Below, in pieces: positions 9,700 to 17,863 of a stretch of 64,000 nt of DNA. Position 1 is the stretch's first letter. Each line of letters opens with the position of its first letter. The stretch is taken from positions 62,001-126,000 of the forward strand of contig JAVBNE010000012.1 of NCBI GenBank assembly GCA_031551755.1, given 5' to 3'. The notes below the pieces were generated by a model, which made no database searches, was not told the origin of the DNA, and worked only from the letters and a program-made list of their open reading frames with translations. Made by a program: the position numbers and the translations under genes. Source of the stretch: JAVBMU01 sp031551755. Lineage in GTDB: Bacteria > Actinomycetota > Actinomycetes > Actinomycetales > Cellulomonadaceae.

Positions 9700-9705
9700 T
9701 AGGCT
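9700..9705 (+). promoter_or_regulatory. -10 box of the RecB-like gene, leaderless layout
   Basis: TAGGCT followed by 6 nt and the ATG at 9712; no ribosome binding site fits in the gap. The identical hexamer and spacing occur before the PAC2 gene at 11358. Confidence 0.5.
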
Positions 9706-9711
9706 CGGGAC

Positions 9712-10608
9712 ATGCCGCCTACCGAGATACCGTCAGCCGAGGTCGTCGAGCAGACCGGCGCCCGCGCTCCCCGTCGGCCGCCGGCGTTGTCGCCCTCGCG
9801 CGCCAATGACTTCATGCAGTGCCCGCTGCTGTTCCGTTTCCGGACGGTCGACCGGCTGCCTGAGCCGCCCAGTGCGGCCGCGGCCCGCGGAACACTCGTC
9901 CACGCCGTCTTGGACAAGCTCTATGACCGGCCCCTGGGCGAACGGACGCTGGCGGCCGCCAGCGAAATGGTTCCCGGCGAATGGGAACTGCTCCTCGCCT
10001 CCGATGAGCGGTACACGACGCTGTTCGCACCCGGTGCCGATCCCACGCAATGGCTGCAGAGCGCCCGCGAACTCCTCGCCGCCTACTTCGACCTGGAGGA
10101 TCCCAACCGGCTCCAGCCGGCCGAGCGCGAACTCTTTGTCGAAACCCAACTCGAGAACGGCCCCCTCCTGCGAGGGATCGTTGACCGCTTGGACGTCACT
10201 TCCGACGGCGCGGTTCGGGTGGTGGACTACAAGACCGGGAAGTCCCCGCGGCCGGGCTACGAATCGAACGCGGCTTTCCAGATGCGCTTCTACGCCCTGG
10301 TGCTGTGGCGTGCCCGCGGGATGATCCCCCGCATGCTGCAGCTGGTCTACCTCGGCGACAGCAAGATCCTGCGCGCGGAGCCCACCGAAAGCGACCTGGT
10401 AAACACCGAACAACGGGTACGTGCTCTCTGGGCGGCCATCACCTCGGCAGCCTCCACCGGGGAATGGGCCACCCGGCGCGGGCCGCTATGCAACTGGTGC
10501 GCCCATCAGTCGTTATGTCCGGAGTTCGGTGGCACTCCCCCTGAGCTGACGGCAGGGGCCGCCCAGAGGGCTCTCGGCCTGGCTACGACGACGGCGGCTC
10601 GGCCATGA
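9712..10608 (+). CDS. RecB-family PD-(D/E)XK exonuclease with Fe-S cysteines
   Basis: 298 aa single-domain nuclease related to the nuclease domain of AddB/RecB and Cas4. The catalytic core is visible as GIVDRLDVTSDGAVRVVDYKTGK (Asp and DYK triad) followed by an alpha helix with QMRFYALVLW (QXXXY). One cysteine near the N-terminus (Cys37 in MQCPLLFRF) and three at the C-terminus (Cys260, 263 and 269 in CNWCAHQSLCPEF) match the four-cysteine 4Fe-4S staple of this group. It probably acts in DNA repair; no helicase is encoded nearby. Its 3' end overlaps the convergent HAD gene by 26 bp. Confidence 0.9.
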   Translation: MPPTEIPSAEVVEQTGARAPRRPPALSPSRANDFMQCPLLFRFRTVDRLPEPPSAAAARGTLVHAVLDKLYDRPLGERTLAAASEMVPGEWELLLASDERYTTLFAPGADPTQWLQSARELLAAYFDLEDPNRLQPAERELFVETQLENGPLLRGIVDRLDVTSDGAVRVVDYKTGKSPRPGYESNAAFQMRFYALVLWRARGMIPRMLQLVYLGDSKILRAEPTESDLVNTEQRVRALWAAITSAASTGEWATRRGPLCNWCAHQSLCPEFGGTPPELTAGAAQRALGLATTTAARP

Positions 10609-11293
10609 GGTCGAGAACCTCACCGGCCGCGATCCTCGCCAGGATCGTCTGATCGACCGCCGCCAGCGAATGCGTGCGACTCAAGCCCGGCCGGGCCGAG
10701 ATCGGCACGTTCACCTCGACGGCGAGCGTCCGGGCGCCTGCCGCCAACGCCGAACCAACGCCAGCGGGTGAGTCCTCGATAGCAACGCAGCTCGCCGGGT
10801 CGACCCCGAGCCGCCGAGCCGCAAGCAGATAAGGCTCCGGATCGGGCTTTCCTCGACGCACCTGATCGCCGGTCACCACGGCGTCGAAGGTTCCTGCCGG
10901 GAGTTGCTCCACGAAACCGTCCGCCAGCTCCCGGTAGCTCATCGTCACCAGCGCACACGGCACGTGCGCCGCCCGAAGCCCCGCCAACAACTCCCAGGCA
11001 CCCGGCTGCCAAGGCACTGCGCGCCGCACATGCGCGGCAACAGCCGCGATCAGGTACGCGATGACCTCCTCGACACCGAGCCGCACCCCGGCGTCCTGGA
11101 GGGCTCGCGCGGAGACCGGCAGCGGATTGCCCACGAGGGTCAACCCGTCCGCGTGACTCCACCGGCCACCGTGAGCGGTCACCAACTCCTGCTCGGCCGC
11201 GATCCAATGTGGCTCGGTATCCACGAGGGTGCCGTCCATATCCCAGAGGACTGCTGCGGGCGCCGGGTGTCCGGTGGTCGATCGGGCGATCAT
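10583..11293 (-). CDS. HAD-superfamily phosphatase (beta-phosphoglucomutase-like subgroup)
   Basis: 236 aa from the ATG at 11293. The nucleophile motif WDMDGTLVDTEPHW, the Ser/Thr motif (ALVTMSYRE), the lysine region (RGKPDPEPYLLAA) and the acidic motif IEDSPAGVGSALAAG are all in order, so an active Mg2+-dependent phosphohydrolase is expected. The cap is the small helical type I found in beta-phosphoglucomutase and phosphoglycolate-phosphatase relatives; the substrate cannot be read from the sequence. TAGCAT lies 8 nt before the chosen ATG, which supports it over the ATG 12 codons upstream. It faces the RecB-like gene with overlapping 3' ends. Confidence 0.9.
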   Translation of the reverse strand: MIARSTTGHPAPAAVLWDMDGTLVDTEPHWIAAEQELVTAHGGRWSHADGLTLVGNPLPVSARALQDAGVRLGVEEVIAYLIAAVAAHVRRAVPWQPGAWELLAGLRAAHVPCALVTMSYRELADGFVEQLPAGTFDAVVTGDQVRRGKPDPEPYLLAARRLGVDPASCVAIEDSPAGVGSALAAGARTLAVEVNVPISARPGLSRTHSLAAVDQTILARIAAGEVLDLMAEPPSS

Positions 11294-11345
11294 GGACCGC
11301 GATGCTAGCAACCCGGCCCAGGGGCACACCCCGTACGGCTCCGCC

Positions 11346-11351
11346 TAGGCT
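11346..11351 (+). promoter_or_regulatory. -10 box of the PAC2 gene, leaderless layout
   Basis: TAGGCT, 6 nt, then the ATG at 11358, the same arrangement as in front of the RecB-like gene. No Shine-Dalgarno sequence. Confidence 0.5.
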
Positions 11352-11357
11352 GAGACG

Positions 11358-12248
11358 ATGAGGGAGAACCGGGACGAGACCGACACGACGCCAGCAGAAC
11401 ATGGCACGGTCCGCCGCACCGTGATGCTCGCCGCCTTCGAAGGCTGGAACGACGCGGGAGGCGCCGCGACCGCGGCCTTGATCCACCTGCGCAATGTATG
11501 GGGCGGTCAGACCATCGCCGAACTCGACCCGGACGACTACCACGACTTCCAGGTCAACCGGCCGATCGTGACTGCCGCCCCGGAAGGTGGGCGTCGCATC
11601 AGCTGGCCGACGACGTCCGTCTCGTCGACGGTGATTCCGGGAAGTGGACGCAAGGTTCTGCTCGTACACGGCATCGAACCGTCCATGCGGTGGCGCCAGT
11701 ATTGCCGCGAACTCCTCGCCATCGCCGCGGCCCACGAGGTGCAGACCGTCGTCACACTCGGCGCACTCCTTGCCGACGTCCCCCACACCCGCCCGATCCC
11801 GATGACGGCGACCTCCGAGAGCGTCGGACTGCGCACCGTCCTGGATGTCGAGGCGAGCAGCTACGAGGGACCCACCGGAATCGTCGGGGTGCTGCAACAC
11901 GCCGCCGCGGATCAAGGGTTCCAGTCGGTCTCCTTGTGGGCGGCCGTGCCCCATTACGTCGCCCACCCGCCATCTCCCAAGGCAACGCTGGCGATTCTGA
12001 CCCGCATCGAGGAGTTGATGGCCGAGCCGATCCCCTTGGGCGAGCTGCCGGAGGACGCCACCGCCTGGCAGCACGGCGTCGACGAGCTGGCAGCTGACGA
12101 TGCCGAGATCGCGGAGTATGTCCGGCAACTGGAAGAGGCCAAGGACACCACCGACCTGCCCGAGGCGAGCGGCGAGGCGATCGCCCGGGAGTTCGAGCGT
12201 TATCTGCGGCGCCGGGACTTCGGCGACGGGGGCAAAGGTGCCCCGTGA
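11358..12248 (+). CDS. PAC2-family protein
   Basis: 296 aa. Belongs to the PAC2 (proteasome assembly chaperone 2) superfamily that is universal in actinobacteria. Typical blocks are VMLAAFEGWNDAGGAATAAL near the N-terminus, the central VTLGALLADVPHTRPIPMTA, and the YEGPTGIVGVLQHAA region. The C-terminal third (from about residue 230) is helical and acidic. The bacterial role is not established. The eukaryotic relatives assemble 20S proteasomes, so its presence 3 kb from the proteasome genes is suggestive, but it has its own promoter and reads away from them. Confidence 0.88.
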   Translation: MRENRDETDTTPAEHGTVRRTVMLAAFEGWNDAGGAATAALIHLRNVWGGQTIAELDPDDYHDFQVNRPIVTAAPEGGRRISWPTTSVSSTVIPGSGRKVLLVHGIEPSMRWRQYCRELLAIAAAHEVQTVVTLGALLADVPHTRPIPMTATSESVGLRTVLDVEASSYEGPTGIVGVLQHAAADQGFQSVSLWAAVPHYVAHPPSPKATLAILTRIEELMAEPIPLGELPEDATAWQHGVDELAADDAEIAEYVRQLEEAKDTTDLPEASGEAIAREFERYLRRRDFGDGGKGAP

Positions 12249-12271
12249 CCGGCCACGAACGGGCGGGGACG

Positions 12272-13543
12272 CTACAGTCGTACGCCCAGGAGGGTGTTGA
12301 CCGCGCGGGCGATCACACCTGGTGCGCCGATGTCATCGGCTGAGGTGTCCCGACCCTGATCCAGTGCAAGCGCTGCCCAGTCGTCGACGGCCAGGAGCGC
12401 CGTCGGGGCATCCAGATCGGCCGCCAGCGCATGCCGCAGCGCATCCAGCGTTCCGTGGGCCTCGGGGCCGCCGTTACCCGACACGGCGTCACGCCACCTC
12501 ACCAAGCGTTGTTCCGCAGCCGCGAGCCCATCGGCCGTCCACTCCCAGTCCGTGCGGTAGTGATGCGCCAGGATCGCCAGCCGGATGGCCATCGGATCCA
12601 CACCGGCGGCCCGGAGCGCCGAAACCAGCACCAGGTTTCCCCTGGACTTACTCATCTTCTCGCCCTCATAGGCGATCAGACCCGCATGAACGTGAACGCG
12701 CGGAGCGCCGCTACCGAGCAACCGGTCGTGGGACGAGGACATCTCGTGGTGCGGGAACACCAGGTCGGCGCCACCGCCCTGGACGTCGAAGGGCAGGCCC
12801 AGAGCATCACGAGAGATGACCGAACACTCGATGTGCCATCCCGGGCGGCCGGTCCCCAGCGAGCCACCGTCCCAGGCCGGTTCTCCCGCCCGCTCCCGCC
12901 GCCACAGGAGAGGGTCGAGGGGGTCCTTCTTGCCATCTCGTGCGGGGTCGCCGCCGCGTTCGGCGAACAGCACAGCCATCGCCGGTCGATCGAGCTGGGA
13001 CACCTGACCGAAGGCTGGATCAGCGGACAGGTCTGCGTAGACATCTCCAAGATCCGGTCGTGAGCCGCCCTCCCCTGCCTCCAGCGGCACCCGGTAGGCA
13101 GCCCCGGCCGCAAGTAGTTCCTCGACGGCCGCGGCGACGGCCGTCACGGTCTCGACCGCACCGAGATACGTCTGAGGTGGAATCACGCCCAGGGCCGTCA
13201 TGTCCTCGGCGAACAGCGCCGTCTGCTGGGTGGCCAGGTCACGCCAGTCGACCCCGGTGGCAACGGCCCGCTCCAGGAGCGGATCGTCGACATCGGTGAC
13301 GTTGGAGGCATAGTTCACCGCCAGACCAGAATCGCGCCAGGCCCTCCCGAGAAGGTCAAAGGCCACGTACGTGGCCGCGTGTCCCAGGTGAGTCGCGTCA
13401 TAGGGGGTGATCCCGCACACGTATATCGTCGCGGTGGGGCCGGCGCTGGCCACCACCTGGCGCCCGGAGGACGCATCGTGAACGTGGATCGGGTAACCCT
13501 TGCCGGGCAGGAGGGGGATCTGTGGGGTAGGCCAGCTGTGCAC
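12272..13543 (-). CDS. mshC: Mycothiol biosynthesis ligase MshC (L-cysteine:GlcN-Ins ligase)
   Basis: 423 aa. Couples L-cysteine to glucosaminyl-inositol with ATP, the penultimate step of mycothiol synthesis. It is a cysteinyl-tRNA-synthetase paralogue: the HIGH signature is THLGHAATYVAFD, the zinc/cysteine site begins at YVCGITPYD, and the KMSKS loop is GEKMSKSRGN. It is too short for CysS (which has a longer C-terminal anticodon domain) and has the MshC-specific opening MHSWPTPQIPLLPGKG. The GTG at 13543 has TAGAGT 6 nt upstream. Mycothiol restricts the host to Actinomycetota. Confidence 0.95.
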   Translation of the reverse strand: MHSWPTPQIPLLPGKGYPIHVHDASSGRQVVASAGPTATIYVCGITPYDATHLGHAATYVAFDLLGRAWRDSGLAVNYASNVTDVDDPLLERAVATGVDWRDLATQQTALFAEDMTALGVIPPQTYLGAVETVTAVAAAVEELLAAGAAYRVPLEAGEGGSRPDLGDVYADLSADPAFGQVSQLDRPAMAVLFAERGGDPARDGKKDPLDPLLWRRERAGEPAWDGGSLGTGRPGWHIECSVISRDALGLPFDVQGGGADLVFPHHEMSSSHDRLLGSGAPRVHVHAGLIAYEGEKMSKSRGNLVLVSALRAAGVDPMAIRLAILAHHYRTDWEWTADGLAAAEQRLVRWRDAVSGNGGPEAHGTLDALRHALAADLDAPTALLAVDDWAALALDQGRDTSADDIGAPGVIARAVNTLLGVRL

Positions 13544-13549
13544 GCGAAC

Positions 13550-13555
13550 ACTCTA
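13550..13555 (-). promoter_or_regulatory. -10 box of mshC, leaderless layout
   Basis: TAGAGT on the minus strand, 6 nt before the GTG start at 13543. No ribosome binding site present. Confidence 0.45.
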
Positions 13556-13604
13556 CGGGGACAGACGCGAGACCCAACACCACCCATTCGCCAGCTGATG
13601 GGTC

Positions 13605-13610
13605 GACAAT
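13605..13610 (+). promoter_or_regulatory. -10 box of corA, leaderless layout
   Basis: GACAAT, 6 nt, then the ATG at 13617. It is divergent from the mshC box, so the 73-bp region between the two starts holds both promoters. Confidence 0.4.
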
Positions 13611-13616
13611 GCACGC

Positions 13617-14648
13617 ATGGACGAGCAGACGGTGAAGCACGGTCCGGCAATGATCGCCGTGGTCCGCGAATGGCTGGTCGGCTCTGGACCCGGTGAGATC
13701 CGGGCCGTCACCTCGGGCGAGGACGGCCCCGGCGCCCGCTGGACCCAGGTAGGCGACCGGAAGTCCTTCGTGTCGAAGGTGCGAGAACTCGGCGTCGACC
13801 TGCGCCACCACGGTTCCGGGAACCGCCGGTCACCGGGTCCACCGGTATTCACCGCGACCGAAGGGGCGGGCAGTCCGATCGCACACATCCGCAGGATCGG
13901 CAGTGAGTGGCTCCTGCTCTGGGTACCGACGTTGTGGTTCACCGCGGACGGGGACGATGTGCACACCGGCGCGCTCGCATGCCTGGTCGGCAGATCAGCG
14001 GTCGTGACCTACGAGGAGGGAGCCGCCGATATCCATGGCGAAGCGCTCGACCGCATCGGAGCCGCCGGTTCGCCGGAAGGGGCCCCCATCCATCGGATCG
14101 CAGTCGCGCTGCTGTTCGCCGTGGTCGCAGGCGCATCGCGGGTCGAGGCCGCACTAGGGAATGCGGTTGCTGAGATCGAGAAGATCGTCTTTGGTCACGA
14201 CGAGCAGGATCCGGCCGAACAGATCTACGACCTCAAGCGCGAGATCAGCGAAGCGCGTCGAGCTCTGCTGCCCGTCGCCGCAGAGCTACCCGACCTGGTG
14301 GACCCGGATGCGACGAACACGCTGGTCATCGACGCCCCGATGGTCGATCGCCTCGTCGCGATGGTGGACCGGATCGACCACCACCTCGACGCCCATGACG
14401 GCCTACTCTCCGACATGCTCCAAGTGCATCTGGCTCGTGTGTCCGTTCAGCAGAACGAGGACATGCGCAAGATCTCCGCGTGGGCCGCCATCTTGGTCTA
14501 CCCAACGATCGTCGCTGGTGTCTACGGCATGAACTTCACCCACATGCCAGAACTGCACTGGCTCGCCGGATACCCCTTCGCGCTGGGGCTCATGGCCGTG
14601 GGCTGCGTGGTGTTGTTCCGAGTGTTCAAACGAGTCGGCTGGCTCTAG
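13617..14648 (+). CDS. corA: CorA-family magnesium/divalent cation channel
   Basis: 343 aa. A pentameric inner-membrane channel. A large cytoplasmic N-terminal domain (to about residue 280) is followed by two C-terminal membrane helices. The selectivity signature at the end of the first is YGMNFTHMPEL, with the GMN triad intact. The protein ends FRVFKRVGWL, giving the usual short basic tail. The loop after GMN is HMPEL, where MPEL is standard. Mg2+ is the likely substrate, but Co2+/Ni2+ transport cannot be excluded; a hydrogenase is encoded 22 kb away without an obvious nickel importer nearby. Confidence 0.93.
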   Translation: MDEQTVKHGPAMIAVVREWLVGSGPGEIRAVTSGEDGPGARWTQVGDRKSFVSKVRELGVDLRHHGSGNRRSPGPPVFTATEGAGSPIAHIRRIGSEWLLLWVPTLWFTADGDDVHTGALACLVGRSAVVTYEEGAADIHGEALDRIGAAGSPEGAPIHRIAVALLFAVVAGASRVEAALGNAVAEIEKIVFGHDEQDPAEQIYDLKREISEARRALLPVAAELPDLVDPDATNTLVIDAPMVDRLVAMVDRIDHHLDAHDGLLSDMLQVHLARVSVQQNEDMRKISAWAAILVYPTIVAGVYGMNFTHMPELHWLAGYPFALGLMAVGCVVLFRVFKRVGWL

Positions 14649-14691
14649 CGGCACGCACCGGACCCGACCGCGCCGGGGCAGGGCAGCGGCG

Positions 14692-15561
14692 CTAACCCGC
14701 GAGAGAGCCCACGGGCTCCAAGACATTGGTGAACAGCAGGACGAGCACAAGCACCGCCAGGGCCAGCCGGTAGATCACGAACGGCGTGTAACTGAAGTTG
14801 GACACGATCTTCAAGAAGGCGATGATCACGAGGTAGCCGACGACGAACGCCACCATCGTCGCGATCAACATCGCGCCGAAACCCGGGGTGCCAGGCTCCG
14901 GGTCCTTGATCGCCTTGGCCAGCTGGAAGAAGCCCGAACCGAGGACGGCGGGGATGGCCAACAAGAAGGAGTACCGGGCGGCTGCCTCTCGGCTGTAGCC
15001 CATCAGCAGCCCGGCGGTGATGGTGCCACCGGAGCGGGACACCCCGGGGATGAGCGCCAACGCCTGCGCAAATCCGAACCCCACCGCGTGTTGAGGATTC
15101 AGTTCGGTGAGCTGACGGCGTTTGGCCCCGACCCGATCGGCCCACCCGAGCAGCAGGCCGAAGACAACCAGCATGAGGGCGATGAGATACAGGTTCCGGA
15201 ACGTGTGCTCGATGGCATCCTGGAAGGCCAATCCGAGGACGACGATCGGCACTGATCCCAGGCCGATGTACCAGCCCATCGCAGCATCGTGATCGTGAGC
15301 ACCCATCCGGGCGCGCCAATCCGTGCCCTGGGCTCCGCGCAATGACCGCCACCAGGACACGCAGATCCGGGCGATGTCACGACGGAAGTAGAGCAAGACG
15401 GCGGTCTCAGTACCGATCTGCGTGATCGCGGTGAAGGCAGCACCGATGTCATTGACGCCGATCAGTTCCCCGACGATGCGCAGATGGGCGCTCGACGAGA
15501 TCGGCAGAAACTCGGTCAGGCCCTGAACGAGCCCCAGGAGGATGGCTTCCCACGCATTCAC
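14692..15561 (-). CDS. uppP: Undecaprenyl-diphosphatase UppP
   Basis: 289 aa polytopic membrane protein that dephosphorylates undecaprenyl pyrophosphate, recycling the lipid carrier for cell-wall synthesis and giving some bacitracin tolerance. The two catalytic blocks are present: GLTEFLPISSSAHLRIVGEL near the N-terminus and PGVSRSGGTITAGLLMG in the middle. I chose the GTG at 15561 (VNAWEAILLG), where homologues begin; the codons just upstream include no start. TATCGT lies 8 nt before it. The gene faces corA with a 43-bp gap. Confidence 0.94.
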   Translation of the reverse strand: MNAWEAILLGLVQGLTEFLPISSSAHLRIVGELIGVNDIGAAFTAITQIGTETAVLLYFRRDIARICVSWWRSLRGAQGTDWRARMGAHDHDAAMGWYIGLGSVPIVVLGLAFQDAIEHTFRNLYLIALMLVVFGLLLGWADRVGAKRRQLTELNPQHAVGFGFAQALALIPGVSRSGGTITAGLLMGYSREAAARYSFLLAIPAVLGSGFFQLAKAIKDPEPGTPGFGAMLIATMVAFVVGYLVIIAFLKIVSNFSYTPFVIYRLALAVLVLVLLFTNVLEPVGSLAG

Positions 15562-15653
15562 GATCGGCCACGATACGGGAAGCTCCGCGAGCCGAGCGAC
15601 ACGGCTCGCACCCCCTGGGCAACGGTGACCACCCGGCTGCGGCCTCACCCCGG

Positions 15654-15659
15654 TACCCT
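15654..15659 (+). promoter_or_regulatory. -10 box of the aldo-keto reductase gene, leaderless layout
   Basis: TACCCT, 6 nt, then the ATG at 15666; no ribosome binding site. Confidence 0.45.
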
Positions 15660-15665
15660 CGCGCC

Positions 15666-16634
15666 ATGGAAATTCGTCAGCTGGGTCGCTCCGGTCAACG
15701 CGTGTCCGCACTCGGCCTCGGGACCATGACATGGGGCCGTGACACCGATGACATCGACGCAGCGGAACAGCTCAGGGACTTCGTCGACGCGGGCGGCACC
15801 TTCATCGATACCGCCGCCTCATACGCCGAAGGTGACGCGGAATCGATCCTCGGCGGCCTGCTGAGCAGCACATTTGCCCGTCAGGATGTGGTCCTGTGCA
15901 CCAAGGCCGGCGTTCGCCACACCCCCGCCGGGCCCGTTGTGGACGCTTCCCGTGGTGCCCTGTTGGACTCGCTCGACTCATCGCTGCGTCGCCTGGGAAC
16001 CGACCATGTCGATCTCTTCCTCGTCCACGCCCCGGACTCACGCACCCCGCTCGAGGAGACGGTTTCTGCCCTGGACGCCGCCGTGAACTCCGGCCGAGCC
16101 CGCTACGTCGGCCTGTCAAATCACCCGGCCTGGTCCACCGTGCGGGTCGCGACACTCCTGGACTCGACCCCTGGGCTTGCCGCCGTGGAGTTGGAGTACT
16201 CCCTGCTGCAACGCGGGGTCGAACGCGAGGTCGTTCCAGCTTCCACGGCGCTCGGTATCGGGCTCCTCGCGTGGTCTGCATTGGGTCGAGGAGTGCTCAC
16301 CGGCAAGTACCGCCGGGCGACACCGGCGGATTCGCGGGGTGCTTCTTCCGACCTGGCGGAGTTCGTCCGGCCCTATCTCGAGGGCAACGCCGCCGTCGCG
16401 GTCGTCGAGGCTCTGTCAACCGCCGCGAAGGGTCTCGGGCGGGCACCGCTGGACGTCGCGCTCTCGTGGGTCCTTGGTCGACCGACGGTGTCCACGGCCA
16501 TCGTCGGCGCACGGACACCCGCGCAACTCCGCGCGTCGTTGTCGGCGTTGGACCTCGAACTACCGATCGCGGTAAGGGCAGCGCTCGACGATGTCAGTAC
16601 TCCCGCGGTGGGCTACCCGGAGCGGTGGAGCTGA
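15666..16634 (+). CDS. Aldo/keto reductase
   Basis: 322 aa NADPH-dependent TIM-barrel oxidoreductase. Opens MEIRQLGRSGQRVSALGLGTM, has the catalytic Asp/Tyr/Lys/His set (DTAASYAEGDAE, LCTKAG, LVHAPDSRTPLEE) and the C-terminal cofactor segment TAIVGARTPAQL. It resembles the YajO/Tas subgroup (AKR11-13), which often acts on small aldehydes. In many actinobacteria an aldo-keto reductase lies between uppP and the DUF5703/M20 peptidase genes as it does here, so this is conserved synteny rather than a clue to substrate. Confidence 0.93.
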   Translation: MEIRQLGRSGQRVSALGLGTMTWGRDTDDIDAAEQLRDFVDAGGTFIDTAASYAEGDAESILGGLLSSTFARQDVVLCTKAGVRHTPAGPVVDASRGALLDSLDSSLRRLGTDHVDLFLVHAPDSRTPLEETVSALDAAVNSGRARYVGLSNHPAWSTVRVATLLDSTPGLAAVELEYSLLQRGVEREVVPASTALGIGLLAWSALGRGVLTGKYRRATPADSRGASSDLAEFVRPYLEGNAAVAVVEALSTAAKGLGRAPLDVALSWVLGRPTVSTAIVGARTPAQLRASLSALDLELPIAVRAALDDVSTPAVGYPERWS

Positions 16635-16650
16635 CCGCTGAGGTGGGGGT

Positions 16651-16667
16651 GCCCGATCAGCTCGGGC
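16651..16667. terminator. Short hairpin between convergent genes
   Basis: Six-base stem GCCCGA/TCGGGC with a five-base loop, 16 nt after the aldo-keto reductase stop and 24 nt before the stop of the convergent gene. There is no T-run, so it is a weak candidate for a bidirectional terminator. Confidence 0.35.
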
Positions 16668-16690
16668 TGACGGCGGACCCGCTTCGCCGG

Positions 16691-17038
16691 CTACCGAACT
16701 GAGCCGGATTCGTATTCAGCCGTGAGCGAGCCGGCTTCCTCAAAGTCATCATCGACATCGTCGTCCTCAACATCCAGGTCATCGAGTTCGTCACTGTCGT
16801 CGTCGCCCTCTTCACCGTCCTCGTCGTCACCGTCGTCATCATCGGCGAGATAGAACGGGGTGGCCTCACCGTGCACTTGGCCCAGTGCGTCGTCGTACAC
16901 CTCGAAGGCATCAGCGAGCACGTCGTAGGCGTCATCAACCGCAGGATCGTCGTCCCCGCGGCGTGCGGCGACGGCGTTGTAGTGGGCTTCGAGGGCCGCC
17001 AATAACCGATCGAGGGCGGCACGCGGGTCTGCGGTCAT
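16691..17038 (-). CDS. Conserved hypothetical protein with strongly acidic tail
   Basis: 115 aa from the ATG at 17038. Residues 1-70 are predicted helical (MTADPRAALDRLLAALEAHY, DDAYDVLADAFEVYDDAL). The remainder is very acidic, with runs of Asp/Glu from about residue 76 to 105. Similar small proteins are encoded at this place in other actinobacteria, sometimes annotated as primosomal protein without experimental support; I do not assign a function. TACGGT lies 6 nt before the chosen ATG. A longer reading to 17257 would overlap the divergent DUF5703 gene and is rejected. Divergent from DUF5703. Confidence 0.75.
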   Translation of the reverse strand: MTADPRAALDRLLAALEAHYNAVAARRGDDDPAVDDAYDVLADAFEVYDDALGQVHGEATPFYLADDDDGDDEDGEEGDDDSDELDDLDVEDDDVDDDFEEAGSLTAEYESGSVR

Positions 17039-17138
17039 ACCCTGACCGTAGCGCCGTCGAGGGCACAATGGCAGTCTGCACCTTCCCCGCGCGTGCTCAT
17101 GTCGCGTCGGGATACGAGGAAAGGGCGGTTGGTCGTCG

Positions 17139-17369
17139 GTGATTCCCACGGCGTCTACGGCGCAGTCCGGATGGGTCGCGCACGGCGGACAATACGAGTA
17201 CCGGGTGGTGACGATCCCCCCAACGACCAGCAATGCCGACGCCCGACGTCTCCTCACTGATCACGCCGAGTACGGCCGCTGGGAACTCGCGCGCTCCGTT
17301 CGCTACCTCGGCGGTCTGCGCCGGGTGTGGCTACGCCGCAAGGTCATCCGCGTCTCCTCCACGCTGTAA
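17139..17369 (+). CDS. DUF5703 family protein
   Basis: 76 aa. The family core is QYEYRVVTIPPTTSNADARR, then LLTDHAEYGRWELARSVRYL and GLRRVWLRRKVIR, which is the actinobacterial DUF5703 pattern; the function is unknown. The first 17 residues are variable. It starts with GTG at 17139 with no good ribosome binding site at normal distance, so the exact start is uncertain. It is followed 5 nt later by a long hairpin. Confidence 0.85.
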   Translation: MIPTASTAQSGWVAHGGQYEYRVVTIPPTTSNADARRLLTDHAEYGRWELARSVRYLGGLRRVWLRRKVIRVSSTL

Positions 17370-17374
17370 GACAC

Positions 17375-17412
17375 GGCAGCAGGCGGCACGCCATCACGTG
17401 CCGCCTGCTGCC
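17375..17412. terminator. Perfect 16-bp inverted repeat, probable terminator
   Basis: Left arm 17375-17390 and right arm 17397-17412 pair without mismatch around a 6-nt loop (CCATCA), directly after the DUF5703 stop and ahead of the convergent CsbD gene. No T-run follows, as usual for high-GC actinobacterial terminators; it could act in both directions. Confidence 0.65.
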
Positions 17413-17488
17413 GGTGCGCGGTGTCGCTCAAACGGTCGACCGGGGTCCCCGGAGCGGACGGTCCGGGTCGCCGGAGCGGACGTGGCTG

Positions 17489-17662
17489 TCAGCTCCTGAA
17501 GACGTCCCGCACATCGTCACCGGCCTGCTTGAGGTTCGCCGAGCCCTGGTCGACTCGCCCCCCGGCCTCCAGTTTCTCGTCGTCGGTGGCCTTTCCGGCC
17601 ACTTCCTTGATCTTCCCCTTGGCTTCCTCCACCTGGTGCCGCACCTTGTCTTCGAGCCCCAT
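17489..17662 (-). CDS. CsbD family stress protein
   Basis: 57 aa, small and highly charged. It begins MGLEDKVRHQVEEAKGKIKE and continues VAGKATDDEKLEAGGRVDQG, the CsbD-like repeat of helix and Gly-containing turn. The ATG at 17662 has a strong ribosome binding site (GAGGGAGG, 4-5 nt upstream). CsbD proteins are induced by general stress in many bacteria, but their molecular function is not known. It faces DUF5703 across the hairpin at 17375-17412. Confidence 0.88.
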   Translation of the reverse strand: MGLEDKVRHQVEEAKGKIKEVAGKATDDEKLEAGGRVDQGSANLKQAGDDVRDVFRS

Positions 17663-17863
17663 GGCCCCTCCCTCGGATCGACTAATCGAGACCTCGACCG
17701 TAGGCAGCGGGGAGGGCGCTCGCAGCTGGACCGAGTGGAGCGACGGACTGCTTGACCGAGCATGTAGGCATCAGAGCGCAGGCCGTGGGCGCGCTGCGAC
17801 GCTAGGATGCTTGCGACCAGCAAGAATGCCGGTCCACCGCAGGAGCCCTTGGGAGCAACGCCG

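Noticed and set aside
10620..12128. Long open minus-strand frame (about 500 codons) across the HAD and PAC2 genes
   Set aside because: It is antisense to PAC2 and out of frame with the HAD gene. Its translation is Arg/Gly/Asp-rich without domains, as expected for shadow frames in high-GC DNA.
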